Assembly (NCBI GenBank): GCA_903994455.1
Contig: CAJEXI010000031.1
Coordinates: 1 to 39,673, forward strand
Direction of reading: 5' to 3'
DNA length: 39,673 nt
Origin: an uncultured Chlorobiaceae bacterium
GTDB lineage: Bacteria > Bacteroidota > Chlorobiia > Chlorobiales > Chlorobiaceae
In this document: piece after piece, positions 1 through 8,494 of the stretch
How positions within the stretch are numbered: position 1 is the stretch's first letter
Layout: every line of letters starts with the position of its first letter
Program-made: the position numbers and the translations under genes
The notes under the pieces: generated by a model
Seen by the model: only the letters and a program-made list of their open reading frames with translations
What the model was told of the DNA's origin: nothing
Database searches by the model: none

Positions 1-79
1 TTTTTTTTTTTTTCAAGCAGAAGACGGCATACGAGATAGCGTAGCGTCTCGTGGGCTCGGAGATGTGTATAAGAGACAG
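1..79. other. Illumina Nextera i7 adapter left in the assembly
   Basis: This is not biological sequence. A run of 13 T is followed by the P7 flow-cell primer (14-37), an 8-base index (38-45, AGCGTAGC), the Nextera read-2 primer part (46-60) and the Tn5 mosaic end (61-79, AGATGTGTATAAGAGACAG). The poly-T plus P7 looks like the reverse complement of read-through past an adapter. Translating across it yields the false N-terminus MGSEMCIRDS. Genuine sequence starts at about base 80. Confidence 0.98.
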
Positions 80-80
80 T

Positions 81-581
81 TATTTATCAAATCTCATTTT
101 AAAGCGATTTGGCTATAATATAAAAGAGATTGAAGGTTTGAAAAATAATACAATCAAAGTTCCTCCATTTTGGATTGATATGTCAAAGCTGTTTGAATTA
201 TATGTGTTCGGCTTATTAAAAGACAAATACAAGAATAGTTTACTGTTTCAAGTTCAAGGGACTTATGGACAACCTGATTTTTTACTTGTTACCGAGTCGG
301 ATAAAATAATAATTGATACAAAATATAAAAGAAAGTATCAGCAAGAGCAGTATTTCCCAGAGGATATTAGGCAATTAAGTGGTTACTCGCGAGACTTAAA
401 GATTTTAAAACGCCTTGGTTTTGTTAGTGAGGAAGAGCAGAATATTGCTGTAGATTGTTTAATAATATATCCTGACCAAAATGCTTCTGAGAACTTGGAT
501 GACGATTTGAAATCTGACAAAATAAATGGATTTTCAAGATTCTATAAAATGCCGATTAAATTGCCAATAATTACAAATTAA
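81..581 (+). CDS. McrC-like nuclease domain, 5'-truncated by the contig end
   Basis: About 166 residues remain of the C-terminal PD-(D/E)XK domain of McrC, the nuclease partner of the GTPase McrB in type IV restriction of modified DNA. Visible features are WIDMSKLFELYV near the start, then QPDF followed by IIIDTKYKRKY (the D...(D/E)xK core), then EDIRQLSGYSRD, which matches the conserved D-x-x-Q-x-x-x-Y region of this family. The N-terminal part and any mcrB lie beyond the adapter junction, so completeness cannot be judged. The gene is AT-rich and is followed 37 bases later by an attC site, so it probably travelled as an integron cassette. The family call is fairly secure. Pairing with McrB is inferred, and a stand-alone McrC-like protein is possible. 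Confidence 0.8.
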   Translation, partial: YLSNLILKRFGYNIKEIEGLKNNTIKVPPFWIDMSKLFELYVFGLLKDKYKNSLLFQVQGTYGQPDFLLVTESDKIIIDTKYKRKYQQEQYFPEDIRQLSGYSRDLKILKRLGFVSEEEQNIAVDCLIIYPDQNASENLDDDLKSDKINGFSRFYKMPIKLPIITN

Positions 582-618
582 CGACATGAACAACAAGAAA
601 ATAAAAAAAAGAACGAAC

Positions 619-750
619 GCCCAACACGCGGTCATACAAAATTGGGGTTTAAGTGGTTAGGCAAGTACAGCTCTCGCTGGCATGTTTCTTGTCGGCGGAT
701 AGTTTCGCTTCCACGTTTTCCCCAACTTTGCATACCGCCATCCGTTAAGT
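619..750 (+). other. attC recombination site 1 (integron cassette boundary)
   Basis: The site starts with GCCCAAC (619-625, consensus RYYYAAC) and ends with GTTAAGT (744-750, consensus GTTRRRY). Inside, an imperfect inverted repeat pairs 628-647 with 720-739, leaving a long central loop and unpaired bases. This is the architecture of a folded attC site. Cleavage between G744 and T745 would end the McrC cassette and open the next one. The cassette carrying the McrC fragment should begin with TTGGGC, which lies outside the window. Confidence 0.82.
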
Positions 751-2696
751 TTAACTAAAAATACTAATAACCATAAATTATAAATAAGATGAGATTTACA
801 TTTACACCAGACCATATTGCAATAGCTGACTTATTTGGAAGCAATATTAGTTATATCGTACCGGAATATCAGAGACCGTACTCTTGGGACTGTATTGGTA
901 AAAGCGAACAAAATAATCAATTAAACGTAATGTGGGATGATATAATTGAATTCTTTCATAGCGATAATACGGGTGAATATTTTTTCGGCTCAATGGTCAT
1001 GATTGAAAAAGAAAGCCGGCTTTACGAAGTGATTGATGGACAACAAAGGCTAACAAGCCTTGTAATTCTCTTTGTTTCAATAAAGTGTTTTTTAAAAAAG
1101 ATAGCTGACAATCAAATACCGTTAGACGGGAGTAGTTCAGAAATAGAAGAGTTAAACTCATTTCTTCCAAAAGCAATTGAAACAATTAATGATGTTATTT
1201 TTAACAAAAAAACACTTGGATTGATTGCCGAAAAGAAAGTGAAAATTGAAAAAAATGCCGAATTTGATTATGACAAAATACTAACAAGTGTAATGGAATG
1301 TTCTGCATTATTAAACTTAAATACCGCAAATGAAGAACAAGAAAAAGTATCTAAAAGGTACTATTCTAATCGCGATTTTTTTATAAAAAAGATTGAAAAT
1401 ACTTTCCTTGATGGAGTAAAATTTACAAAGAATAATGCGATTGCACTTGATAAATTTACAGAATTTCTAAAATACAAACTTTCTGTCGTTAGAATAATTG
1501 CACCCGATTTTGATGTTGCTTATCAAATATTTGAAATTTTAAACAACAGAGGATTACCGTTGTCAAATAAAGACCTTTTTAGAAATTTTATTATACAACA
1601 ATTTTCAAAACTTAAAGTTGAAAAACCAGACAGGTATGCTCAAATCAATCCAAGCGAAAAATGGAATGAATTAGAAAATAATTATTCGCTAACACAAGAC
1701 TTTATTGGTCGTTGGGTCGAAAGTAAAAAAGCCGGACAACAAAAGTATTCTGCATTTAACGATTTAAAAGAGTTATTCGAAAAAAAATATACTGACGATA
1801 TTGATAAGTCAAAAGTCGAGAAAATCTACGAAGATGTTAAGACTGATTTAGGATATTATTCTTTAATTATTGATGAAACAGTAACAGATTTACTTATACG
1901 AAATAAGATTATTTTTCTTTTAAATGCAGGGAATGTTAGATATTCAATCAATTTACTATTGGCTCTTTTTCGTTGTTGCAAATATACCGGCTATGATAAT
2001 GTAGATATCTTAGATTTCATAACCACATATGAACAATATTTTACACATACGCTCTTGTCTAAAAATCAACGTTTCACAAGTAGTTCAATCTATAATGCAA
2101 TCGTTGCACTTAATAATAACGATGTTGTAAAAGCAAAATCTGAATTTGTAATTACAGATGAAGAGACAGAAGAATTAAGACAGCTTATTAATAGTGATTT
2201 TAAAGATAATACCACAGCAAAATTATTTATTTCAAAATACATTTGGTACAAAGACAGTAATATTGATGATGTTATTTCTCATAGGTTAGATTTCGATAAA
2301 GCTACATTAGAACATATTTTACCACAAAATCCTGCATTGGGAACTAATTGGCGAAATGATTTTTCCGAAGTTTTTAGAAAGGAAACGACTTATAAACTTG
2401 GTAATATGACACTATTAACAAGAAGATTGAATTCTTCTGCAAAAAATAATGGTTTTAGCATTAAAAAAGAAAAGTACAAAGATACCACACTTTGGGTTAC
2501 GCAAAAATTAACTGTTGATAATTTAGTTATTGATGAACTTTTTTTTCAAAATAGACAAAAAGACATTGTTGAAGCAATTTATGCAGATTTGAAAATAAAT
2601 ATATAAACTTAACATGGTATATGCGATAATTTTAAAATTTGGTTTGCCGGAGGCGCAACACAAACCAAATTTTAAAACTACGCATATACCTTTACG
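745..2696 (+). mobile_element. Integron gene cassette carrying a GmrSD-like gene
   Basis: The unit runs from the cleavage point of attC 1 to that of attC 2. Its first bases after the G, TTAAGT, are the exact complement of the ACTTAAC that opens its own attC (2607-2613), as expected of a circularisable cassette. It holds one gene filling nearly the whole unit, in the usual orientation. No integrase gene is present in the window, so this is either the distal part of an array or a cluster of attC sites lacking an integrase. Confidence 0.78.
789..2606 (+). CDS. GmrSD-type restriction protein (DUF262 + DUF1524)
   Basis: This 605-residue protein matches the fused GmrS-GmrD architecture of type IV restriction enzymes, which cut modified phage DNA using a nucleotide-driven DUF262 domain and an HNH-like DUF1524 nuclease. 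The N-terminal part has YIVPEYQRPYSW near residues 22-33 and the DGQQRLT motif at about 83-89. The C-terminal part has LEHILPQNP near residue 507 (the His-centred HNH core), then YKLGNMTLL and a downstream Asn/Lys-rich stretch typical of DUF1524. The length is normal for the family and the frame is intact. It is strongly AT-rich and sits alone inside an integron cassette, so transfer is likely. Its start lies 39 bases after the attC core. Which modification it recognises cannot be told. Confidence 0.88.
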   Translation: MRFTFTPDHIAIADLFGSNISYIVPEYQRPYSWDCIGKSEQNNQLNVMWDDIIEFFHSDNTGEYFFGSMVMIEKESRLYEVIDGQQRLTSLVILFVSIKCFLKKIADNQIPLDGSSSEIEELNSFLPKAIETINDVIFNKKTLGLIAEKKVKIEKNAEFDYDKILTSVMECSALLNLNTANEEQEKVSKRYYSNRDFFIKKIENTFLDGVKFTKNNAIALDKFTEFLKYKLSVVRIIAPDFDVAYQIFEILNNRGLPLSNKDLFRNFIIQQFSKLKVEKPDRYAQINPSEKWNELENNYSLTQDFIGRWVESKKAGQQKYSAFNDLKELFEKKYTDDIDKSKVEKIYEDVKTDLGYYSLIIDETVTDLLIRNKIIFLLNAGNVRYSINLLLALFRCCKYTGYDNVDILDFITTYEQYFTHTLLSKNQRFTSSSIYNAIVALNNNDVVKAKSEFVITDEETEELRQLINSDFKDNTTAKLFISKYIWYKDSNIDDVISHRLDFDKATLEHILPQNPALGTNWRNDFSEVFRKETTYKLGNMTLLTRRLNSSAKNNGFSIKKEKYKDTTLWVTQKLTVDNLVIDELFFQNRQKDIVEAIYADLKINI

Positions 2697-2702
2697 TTAA
2701 GT
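2607..2702 (+). other. attC recombination site 2
   Basis: ACTTAAC (2607-2613) opens the site and GTTAAGT (2696-2702) closes it. The arms 2616-2646 and 2661-2690 are almost perfectly complementary over 30 bases, with an extrahelical base near 2626-2628, and the loop is about 14 bases. It begins one base after the stop codon of the upstream gene. A Rho-independent terminator is less likely because there is no terminal T-run and the consensus ends are present. Confidence 0.85.
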
Positions 2703-2785
2703 GCAATTAGAGGAGGATGAAATCATGAACTTGCAATGACCACAATGCAGAGTTAATTTTCTACGATACAAACCAACCAGTAGAG

Positions 2786-2890
2786 GCCTGCCGAGAGGCT
2801 CCAAGACTCGATTCGCGGGGCACGTTGCATCATGTGATTATCCGGGGGGTAGAAAAAAGAGAGATCGTTTCCGACGATAAAGATCGGTGT
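2786..2890 (+). pseudogene. REP-associated tyrosine transposase, N-terminal stub
   Basis: About 33 codons read EAPRLDSRGTLHHVIIRG followed by VEKREIVSDDKDR. This is the conserved start of Y1-type (TnpA-REP, IS200-like) transposases, including the HH of the HUH-like nuclease start and the IIRG segment. The reading then loses similarity and no catalytic tyrosine region follows, so it is a broken remnant. A strong ribosome-binding-like AGGAGG at 2711-2716 precedes an ATG at 2725 that hits a stop after four codons. From 2891 to 3037 I see nothing recognisable. Confidence 0.65.
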
Positions 2891-3037
2891 GAACGGAAAA
2901 CAAGAATAAGCCAAAAACGGGAGATAAGAATCACCCTGGGTTAGCGTAAACAACATCAGAGCTAAGAGGTCACAGTTCAAAACGTTAACCATCTACAGCA
3001 GCGTTAAAGAACCTTCCCGATATCCTGATTGATCCAT

Positions 3038-4201
3038 TTATCGAACATCGTTCATACCCTCCTGATCGGGATTGTCACAGTGCCCGGTAAAGCCTGCAGC
3101 CTCTTCCAGTTGCCTTTTCAGCTCATCTTTTGATGGGCAGATAGAGCTGATACTTTGAGGCGAAGATATTTGAATCCTTGGGAAGTGTCAGTTCAACCAG
3201 GGCATCATGCTTGCGATGGCACAACAGAATGCCAATGGTCGGCAGTTCAGCCTCCGTTTTAACATAGCGGTCAAAGTAGTTCACATACATCTGCATCTGC
3301 CCAAGATCCTGATGCGTCAGCTTGTCGCGCTTGAGGTCAATGAGCACATAGCAGCGCAAGAGCCGATTATAAAAAACCAGATCAACATAGAAGTGGTCGT
3401 TATCGAAGGTGAACCGTTTCTGGCGAGCCTCAAAGAGAAACCCTTTGCCCAGTTCAAGCAGGAAGTGTTCGAGGTGGTCGATAATGGCCGTTTCAAGTGC
3501 ATGTTCCGAATAAGCACTTTTTTCTTCCAGATCCAGAAACTTAAGCACAAAGGGGTTTTTGATCACATCCGTCGGTTTTTCAATAATCAGCCCCTTCTCT
3601 GAGAGCTGCCGGATTCCCTCCTTGTCACGACTGAGAGCCAGCCGTTCATAGAGCGAGACCGATATCTGTCGCTCAAGCTCTCTGGCACCCCAACGCTGGC
3701 TTCAATTTCGTAGAAGCGGCGTTCATCAGCGTTTATGATAGTCAGCAAAGCAACGTAATGCGTCCAGCCGAGAGAAAAGTAACCTGCCAGTTTTGCGGAG
3801 AGTTCCTGAAGCATTTTGGGAGCAATGGCAGTGGCATCAAAAGATATAACAGGCAGTGCCTGTTGAATCTCCGGCAAAGCAATTCGAGCATCAGAAGATT
3901 GGGCAGGCACTGCCGGACCAATCTTTTTGTAAGCCAGATAAAAGGTACGGCACTGCCTGAGGCTGGTCGACGAGATACCTTTCAATCCAAGGGTTTTGAG
4001 CTCTCTGGAAAGCTTGTCGATAAGACGTTTGCCATAGAGTTCCGCACGTTCGGCACTGCCCTGCTCAAACTCGACAATGTACCACCCGAAAAGCCAGTTC
4101 CGGATCACGAGAGAGGTATCGACCGAGCGGGCGGCTCTTTGCTGCAACTCAAGGTGGGTCTCTTTGAAGAGGGCAAGTAACTGTTGATAGTTCATGAGCA
4201 C
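3038..4201 (-). pseudogene. DUF1016 (YhcG-like) PD-(D/E)XK nuclease with two frameshifts
   Basis: The DUF1016 N-terminal domain is readable from ATG 4201 down to about 3700 (YQQLLALFKETH, VIRNWLFGWYIVEFEQG, LSRELKTLGLKGISSTSLRQ). A frame change near 3690-3700 is needed to continue into RWGARELERQIS and then the nuclease half. That half carries FTFDNDHFYVDLVFYNRLLR and YVLIDLKRDKLTHQDLGQM, which supply the D...(D/E)xK residues. A second frame change near 3134-3137 restores the expected tail, YLPSKDELKRQLEEA, ending at TAA 3038-3040. Intact homologues of about 350 residues are common in accessory regions. Two separate shifts argue for decay rather than a single sequencing error. Confidence 0.85.
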
Positions 4202-4207
4202 TGATCT

Positions 4208-4528
4208 TTAAACTACAGATGCCATCTTTGGTGTTACAGGCTTAATCGTGTTTAAGAGTTTATCCTCCGATTTTTTAGCATGATAGAGATCCCATCGTTG
4301 TTGGATATTCATCCAGTAATCAGCCGACATGCCAAAAAATTTGGCTAACCGTAAGGCTGTTGCCGGTGTTACACCCCGTCGGCCATTAATAATTTCATTG
4401 ACCCGCTGATAAGGAACATGGATAGCGTCGGCTAACTGACGCTGAGTGATTTCCATAGGGTTCAAAAATTCCTCCAGCAGCATTTCTCCCGGATGAGTCG
4501 GTGCCCGATGTGTTGGTATGCGTATCAT
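4208..4528 (-). CDS. higA: HigA-family antitoxin
   Basis: The 106-residue XRE-type helix-turn-helix protein has the HigA hallmarks: HPGEMLLEEFLNPMEITQRQLADAI, then VNEIINGRRGVTPATALRLAKFFG, then a WMNIQQRWDLY tail. It should neutralise the HigB toxin encoded just upstream in the same operon and bind the operon promoter. I choose ATG 4528, since the longer reading to 4621 would run deep into higB. It lies 19 bases after the higB stop, which is the usual toxin-first order. The frame is intact. Confidence 0.92.
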   Translation of the reverse strand: MIRIPTHRAPTHPGEMLLEEFLNPMEITQRQLADAIHVPYQRVNEIINGRRGVTPATALRLAKFFGMSADYWMNIQQRWDLYHAKKSEDKLLNTIKPVTPKMASVV

Positions 4529-4547
4529 AGTCGCTTTTTGTTGGCTT

Positions 4548-4841
4548 TTAATGGTAATCAGCAATTTCAACATCCCCAAGCCCAATGGAAGACCATTGAA
4601 AGCAGATTCTGTATTGGTCATTTAACCGAATACTGAATTGTCCTTTACGATCGCCGGACAAGGATTCAAGACGGTTTCCCGGAGGAATGCGTAACTCGTC
4701 AAGGGTAAGAACAGAATCAAGCTGATCAAGTTTTCTTGATGCCTGTTTCCATAATACTGAAGGGCAGATTTTTGCCGCCTTTTTTGTCGGATTTCCGTTA
4801 AAAATATCCTCAGTTGCCTGACTCTTGAAGGACTGTATCAT
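4548..4841 (-). CDS. higB: HigB-family toxin (RelE-like mRNA interferase)
   Basis: The protein is 97 residues, a normal length for HigB. It begins MIQSFKSQATEDIFNG and carries LDQLDSVLTLDELRIPPGNRLE, then LSGDRKGQFSIRLNDQYRICF and a C-terminal VEIADYH. These are characteristic of the 'plasmid maintenance killer' group in the RelE/ParE fold, ribosome-dependent mRNA endonucleases. The C-terminal His and the RxCF segment are present, so it is probably active. It is the first gene of the higBA pair. Confidence 0.93.
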   Translation of the reverse strand: MIQSFKSQATEDIFNGNPTKKAAKICPSVLWKQASRKLDQLDSVLTLDELRIPPGNRLESLSGDRKGQFSIRLNDQYRICFQWSSIGLGDVEIADYH

Positions 4842-4899
4842 GTTAACACGGCTATCATGTATTTTTGTTTTAAATTAAACAAAATCAGGAGATACTCAA

Positions 4900-5053
4900 A
4901 TGAGAAATCGCCCATGAAGCATCGTTGGAAGGGCAGTTCCTGAGCCATTTTTGGAGCATTGAGAGTGGCATCAAAAGAGGTAACAGGCGCTGCCGGACCA
5001 ATCTTTTGGAACTCATTCTGCCTGCTTTCAGATTTTGCAGGCACTGTCTGCAA
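4900..5053 (-). pseudogene. Second, tiny DUF1016 fragment
   Basis: The translation on this strand, KIGPAAPVTSFDATLNAPKM plus AQELP, repeats part of the DUF1016 pseudogene (KIGPAVPAQSSDARIALPE, VISFDATAIAPKMLQELS). DNA similarity is obvious between 4935-4996 and 3801-3862, and between 4986-5014 and the piece ending near 3931. The intervening stretch is missing, so this copy has also suffered an internal deletion. It sits directly upstream of higBA, which now lies between the two copies. Confidence 0.7.
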
Positions 5054-5137
5054 AATTCCGGAAGAGGTGAGTTAGAATTTACAGCAGAGCGCGAGGATTC
5101 GTTCTGAACAGCCCTTGAGCTTCAACTGAGCTGCGAT

Positions 5138-5300
5138 TTACCACTCTGCGTTCAGATACTTTTTGAGCTGTCCCGGATTCAGCACGTCATAAGCGATGAT
5201 ACCCCTCTTCTGCAAGGGAGCGATGTTCTTGCCGACCCCGTCGTCGAGTTTTGGATCGTACCCTTCGGAGAGCAGTTCGTCAATTTTTTTCTGAGGCCTC
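5138..5300 (-). pseudogene. C-terminal tail of a PglX/Eco57I-like DNA methyltransferase
   Basis: Reading to TAA 5138-5140 gives IDELLSEGYDPKLDDGVGKN, then IAPLQKRGIIAYDVLNPGQL, then KKYLNAEW. The DDGV-x-x-N-I-A-P-L-Q block near the C-terminus is typical of large adenine methyltransferases of restriction and BREX-type systems. Upstream the frame breaks at an A7 homopolymer (5284-5290), and only a few more codons (LKEIEASEKK) are recognisable. It is a relic of a lost restriction or defence locus. The exact subfamily is uncertain. Confidence 0.55.
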
Positions 5301-5464
5301 AATCTCCTTGAGCTGATGGAAGATGGTATCTTATTTCAATTCAATGGTTTACGTTTTAAGTATCTGAGTATTATCAGGTTAGTAAATCTTTATGCGCTGA
5401 TACATTTTGTTACCTTACGAACGAACATTCGCTACCAAACCCGCAAGCATAAAACAAGCGTTGA

Positions 5465-5693
5465 AGGCCCGTCCGCCATCAAGAAAAATTATGGTGACAG
5501 GGCAAAAAAGCTGTCGCTTCGCTTGGATGATCTTGCTTCGGTTGTAAATCTTGAGGCTATGCGCTCATTTTCTTCTGCCCGTTGCCATGAATTGACAGAA
5601 AACCGGCAGGGGGAATTGGCGATTGACCTCACACCAAACCATCGTATCATTTTTCTGCCTGACCATGATCCTCTCCCCCGAAAAGAGTGTTGA
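5465..5693 (+). pseudogene. RelE/ParE-like toxin relic
   Basis: The reading KKNYGDRAKKLSLRLDDLAS, followed by ARCHELTENRQGELAIDL and then HRIIFLP, matches the core of small RelE/ParE-type killer toxins. The N-terminal part before about 5460 is not toxin-like and the C-terminal end stops early after LPRKEC, so the gene is probably dead. No adjacent antitoxin is recognisable. The stretch 5694-5908 has an open, unrecognised reading (SYGDPNTGTDTHFYSAKKK) but no clear gene. Confidence 0.5.
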
Positions 5694-5908
5694 TCTATAC
5701 AGGGAAGGGTGAAGAGCCGAAGCTTGAACCGTGAGTTCTCATTGAACAGCCGGAATACAGTTATGGCGATCCCAATACCGGGACTGATACCCATTTTTAT
5801 AGTGCGAAAAAGAAAGCAGAGAAGACTGGCTATATCGGCTTGCCAGCACGGAGAAGATTTTGCTTGTTGACGAAGTAATACGTTATATTAGGCGGGGAGG
5901 TGATGTGA

Positions 5909-6283
5909 CCAGTATTCCAATTTCCTGAACAGCGTCATCACGCTCGATCCCTCACCAAAAGGCTTTTTTGGGAAATTTCTATACACACAAGCTATGCCTT
6001 TAAGGGAGTTGATCAATATAATAGATTAAGGATTTATCGTGGTGGCGAATACAGGATTTTGGTTATTTTATTTTTGCCTGAACGTCAGGACGAATGGCTG
6101 ACTTGTTCATCTGAAGAGTTAATCATCAGACATTCTGCTTATTGGGTTTGTTTGTATGGTGCAGAGGAAACCGGTAATTCAAGTGGAAAAACAATTTATC
6201 TTCCAAAAGTAAATTTATTGACTCCTGAAAGTCTGATGACGCTTTGCCAGAATATTGGCAAGGGGAATATTTATCAATATTGA
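5909..6283 (+). pseudogene. DUF4365-like protein, N-terminus lost
   Basis: The open frame follows a stop at 5906-5908 and contains YNRLRIYRGGEYRILVILF, EWLTCSSEELIIRHSAYW, VCLYGAEETGN, then TIYLPKVNLLTPESLMTL. This pattern is typical of the C-terminal half of DUF4365-type, endonuclease-like proteins found beside the family of the next gene. No in-frame start codon with a ribosome site is evident. A strong GGGGAGG (5894-5900) precedes ATG 5903, but that ATG is followed at once by TGA. The N-terminal nuclease half is therefore missing. The DUF4365 call rests on recall of the family pattern. Confidence 0.5.
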
Positions 6284-6294
6284 ACTTCACGGTA

Positions 6295-7409
6295 ATGATG
6301 CTGATTGATGTATCACCCATAGAAATAAGAGACTATGCCATAAGTTATGGGTGGTCACTGGTTAAAGAGGCTCTCAAAGATGCTCTTTTTGTTTTGAATA
6401 GTCCAAAAAACGATTTTAAACAGTTGATATTTCCTGTGGATCCGTCTACATCAGATTATCCTGAAATGGCAGAGTATTGTCAAAAACCGTTTTTTTCTGT
6501 TATGGAAGAGATAAGGGAGGTGAATGATGATGTCATTGCGCTTCGATATTATTCGGATAATAAAATCATTAACTCATTATCTTTTCAGGAGGCATTGGAG
6601 TCTATCGAATCGACAAAGCAAATGATTTTAGCTGCGGGATGTACTGTTATAAACCCAAATCTCTATCATAAAAGATTGGCACGTAGTGAGGCGTTGGAGA
6701 TCCTGAAAAAAACACGATTCAGGCATACTGCTGAGGGTAGTTTTGTGTTAAAAATATCATGCCCGGTTCAGTTGGATCTTTCACCAAATCATGTTGATTG
6801 TGAATATGATACTCTTCAAAAGCCAATCAGTCGCCAGGCCTTTGAGGTTATTAATTACTCGTCGCTAAAAGTATTGAAATCGATAGAGGAAGATTCTTTT
6901 GCCAGCTTGCTGAAGGAACAAGAAGCATCTGAAAAGCCTGTAATCTCCTATAATTTTTGCGAATCGCTTGTAAATTTGTTTGATGACGAAAGGGAACTTC
7001 CTTTTGAGCTGAACTTTTTCTGGAGCAGGGCTTATTTGCAGAAGTTGCCATCAACGGATATGATCTCTTCTGTAAATTTTCCTTACTCTTTCAAGTCAAA
7101 ACTTGAAGAGTTGAAAAATTATTTCAGGCCTGAAGATCAAGAGAGTGAAGATGTTTTTTTGGAACAGTCGAAAGTTTAAACGGGAATGAAGGTGTTGATA
7201 AAAGAAGGGCCGGAGAAGTTATTCTTTCTCTTTACAGTGAGTCTGAAATTGTCAGGGCAAGAGTCAATTTGAATGCGGATAATTACGAAAGAGCCTACAA
7301 AGCTCATGGCAAAAGTGGCGGGTTAATCAAAGTTAAAGGCAGACTGCTTCTAGGAAAATGGATAAGAACTGTTGAAAACGTTTCATTGTTTGAAATCATA
7401 GAAAATTAA
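6295..7409 (+). pseudogene. Unknown partner of the DUF4365-like gene, single frameshift
   Basis: The frame starts at ATG 6295 or ATG 6298 (MLIDVSPIEIRDYAISYGW) and runs to a stop at 7179. The protein continues sensibly in another frame from the T7 tract at 7154-7160: DVFFGTVESLNGNEG, RAGEVILSLYSESEIVRARV, NLNADNYERAYKAHGKSG, ending at TAA 7407-7409. One extra T would restore a product of about 371 residues. The start lies 11 bases after the stop of the DUF4365-like frame, so the two form a pair. I do not recognise an enzymatic motif. It could be a real knock-out, a homopolymer sequencing error or slippage. Confidence 0.6.
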
Positions 7410-7555
7410 TTGAATGGAGAGCCATGCTATATATTTGTGCCATTTGTTCTCCTGTTGACCAGCAGTTGTATAGTGGAAGTTTTTTTCTGATAAATTTACA
7501 CATGGAAGACATTAATATAACATTACTATAACTCTCTTTTTGGAGGTAATTTAAA

Positions 7556-8272
7556 ATGTTAAATCATAGCGAAGATAGTGCACTTGTTTCTTCTGTAATT
7601 AACAAGTATAGAAAAAAGGATGATAATTCCCCTGTAAAGAATATCTTTATTGATATTGAAACAGATGTAATGACGTATAAGCTTATACGTCTTAATGATG
7701 AACAATTTTATTTACTCCGAAAAAACAGTGTTACACTATTTGAAGATTATGGACATTTAATGTCTCTCTTCAGGGATAAAGATAATATTTATTCAAGTTT
7801 TCCGAAGATGTATATTACATTGAAAGATATTTTCGGAGAAAGTGGAAGTTATTATGACGATTATAAAGGATCGTTTTCTTTTCCATTTTTAATCTCTTTT
7901 CAAAAAGGAGAAAAAGGATATGAATATGTAATGAACATTTATAACGTCAGGTCGGCAATAGAATTTAATATGGCAAAATTAATTCATGCAGACGATAAAA
8001 CGATTGAAAGAGGTATTCTTTACCGCCCATTTGATGAATTTCAAGAAAGCGAAATTACCTATGTAACTAATTATCTTATCGGATATCTAACAGGATATTT
8101 CCGAATGCTCGTGAAAGGATATAATGAATTTTTCTTTCATTCAGTGCAATCTAATCTTATCGTGTACGGATATAAAGATGGCAAATTTTTTCAAAATCAT
8201 TACGACAGTCAAAAAAAATTTGATACCGCTATTCAGGAACTGAAGACAATTGAGATATCAATGAACAGTTAA
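7556..8272 (+). CDS. Hypothetical protein, 238 residues
   Basis: I do not recognise this family. The frame is intact, AT-rich, and has a clear ribosome-binding site (GGAGG, 7542-7546) ten bases before ATG 7556, which supports both the start and genuine expression. The protein is rich in Tyr, Phe, Asp and Lys and has no signal peptide or membrane segment. Notable stretches are FIDIETDVMTYKLIRLNDEQ near residues 31-50 and a C-terminal aromatic segment, YLIGYLTGYFRMLVKGYNEF. It stands alone between the frameshifted pair and a toxin-antitoxin pair. Its base composition resembles the cassettes and the liv-like operon rather than the mid-GC neighbours, suggesting recent arrival. Confidence 0.7.
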   Translation: MLNHSEDSALVSSVINKYRKKDDNSPVKNIFIDIETDVMTYKLIRLNDEQFYLLRKNSVTLFEDYGHLMSLFRDKDNIYSSFPKMYITLKDIFGESGSYYDDYKGSFSFPFLISFQKGEKGYEYVMNIYNVRSAIEFNMAKLIHADDKTIERGILYRPFDEFQESEITYVTNYLIGYLTGYFRMLVKGYNEFFFHSVQSNLIVYGYKDGKFFQNHYDSQKKFDTAIQELKTIEISMNS

Positions 8273-8494
8273 GCCGTGAAGAGAGATATTTTTTCAGAGT
8301 CATCAGGAGTGCAGAACGAGGCAAAAATGGTCTCTTCTTAAACATATAATCCCGCATCATGCAGGCATTAAAAATCGAACAACCCACTTGCCCAATCGAT
8401 CCTCAATGCCTGCGAAGAACCCGAGTATTCCCCGGTAGTTCAAAAAGAAGGAAAAAGAGATGTTCAACGGAACATTAAAAACACAACAGACTCA

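Noticed and set aside
2607..2702. Reading the strong hairpin after the GmrSD gene as a transcription terminator
   Set aside because: There is no T-run after the stem, and both ends match attC consensus ends complementary to the cassette start.
2753..2992. 79-residue minus-strand frame
   Set aside because: It is antisense to the transposase-like reading at 2786-2890, which has clear family similarity.
3207..3602. 131-residue plus-strand frame
   Set aside because: It is a shadow of the DUF1016 nuclease half on the other strand, where the catalytic motifs lie.
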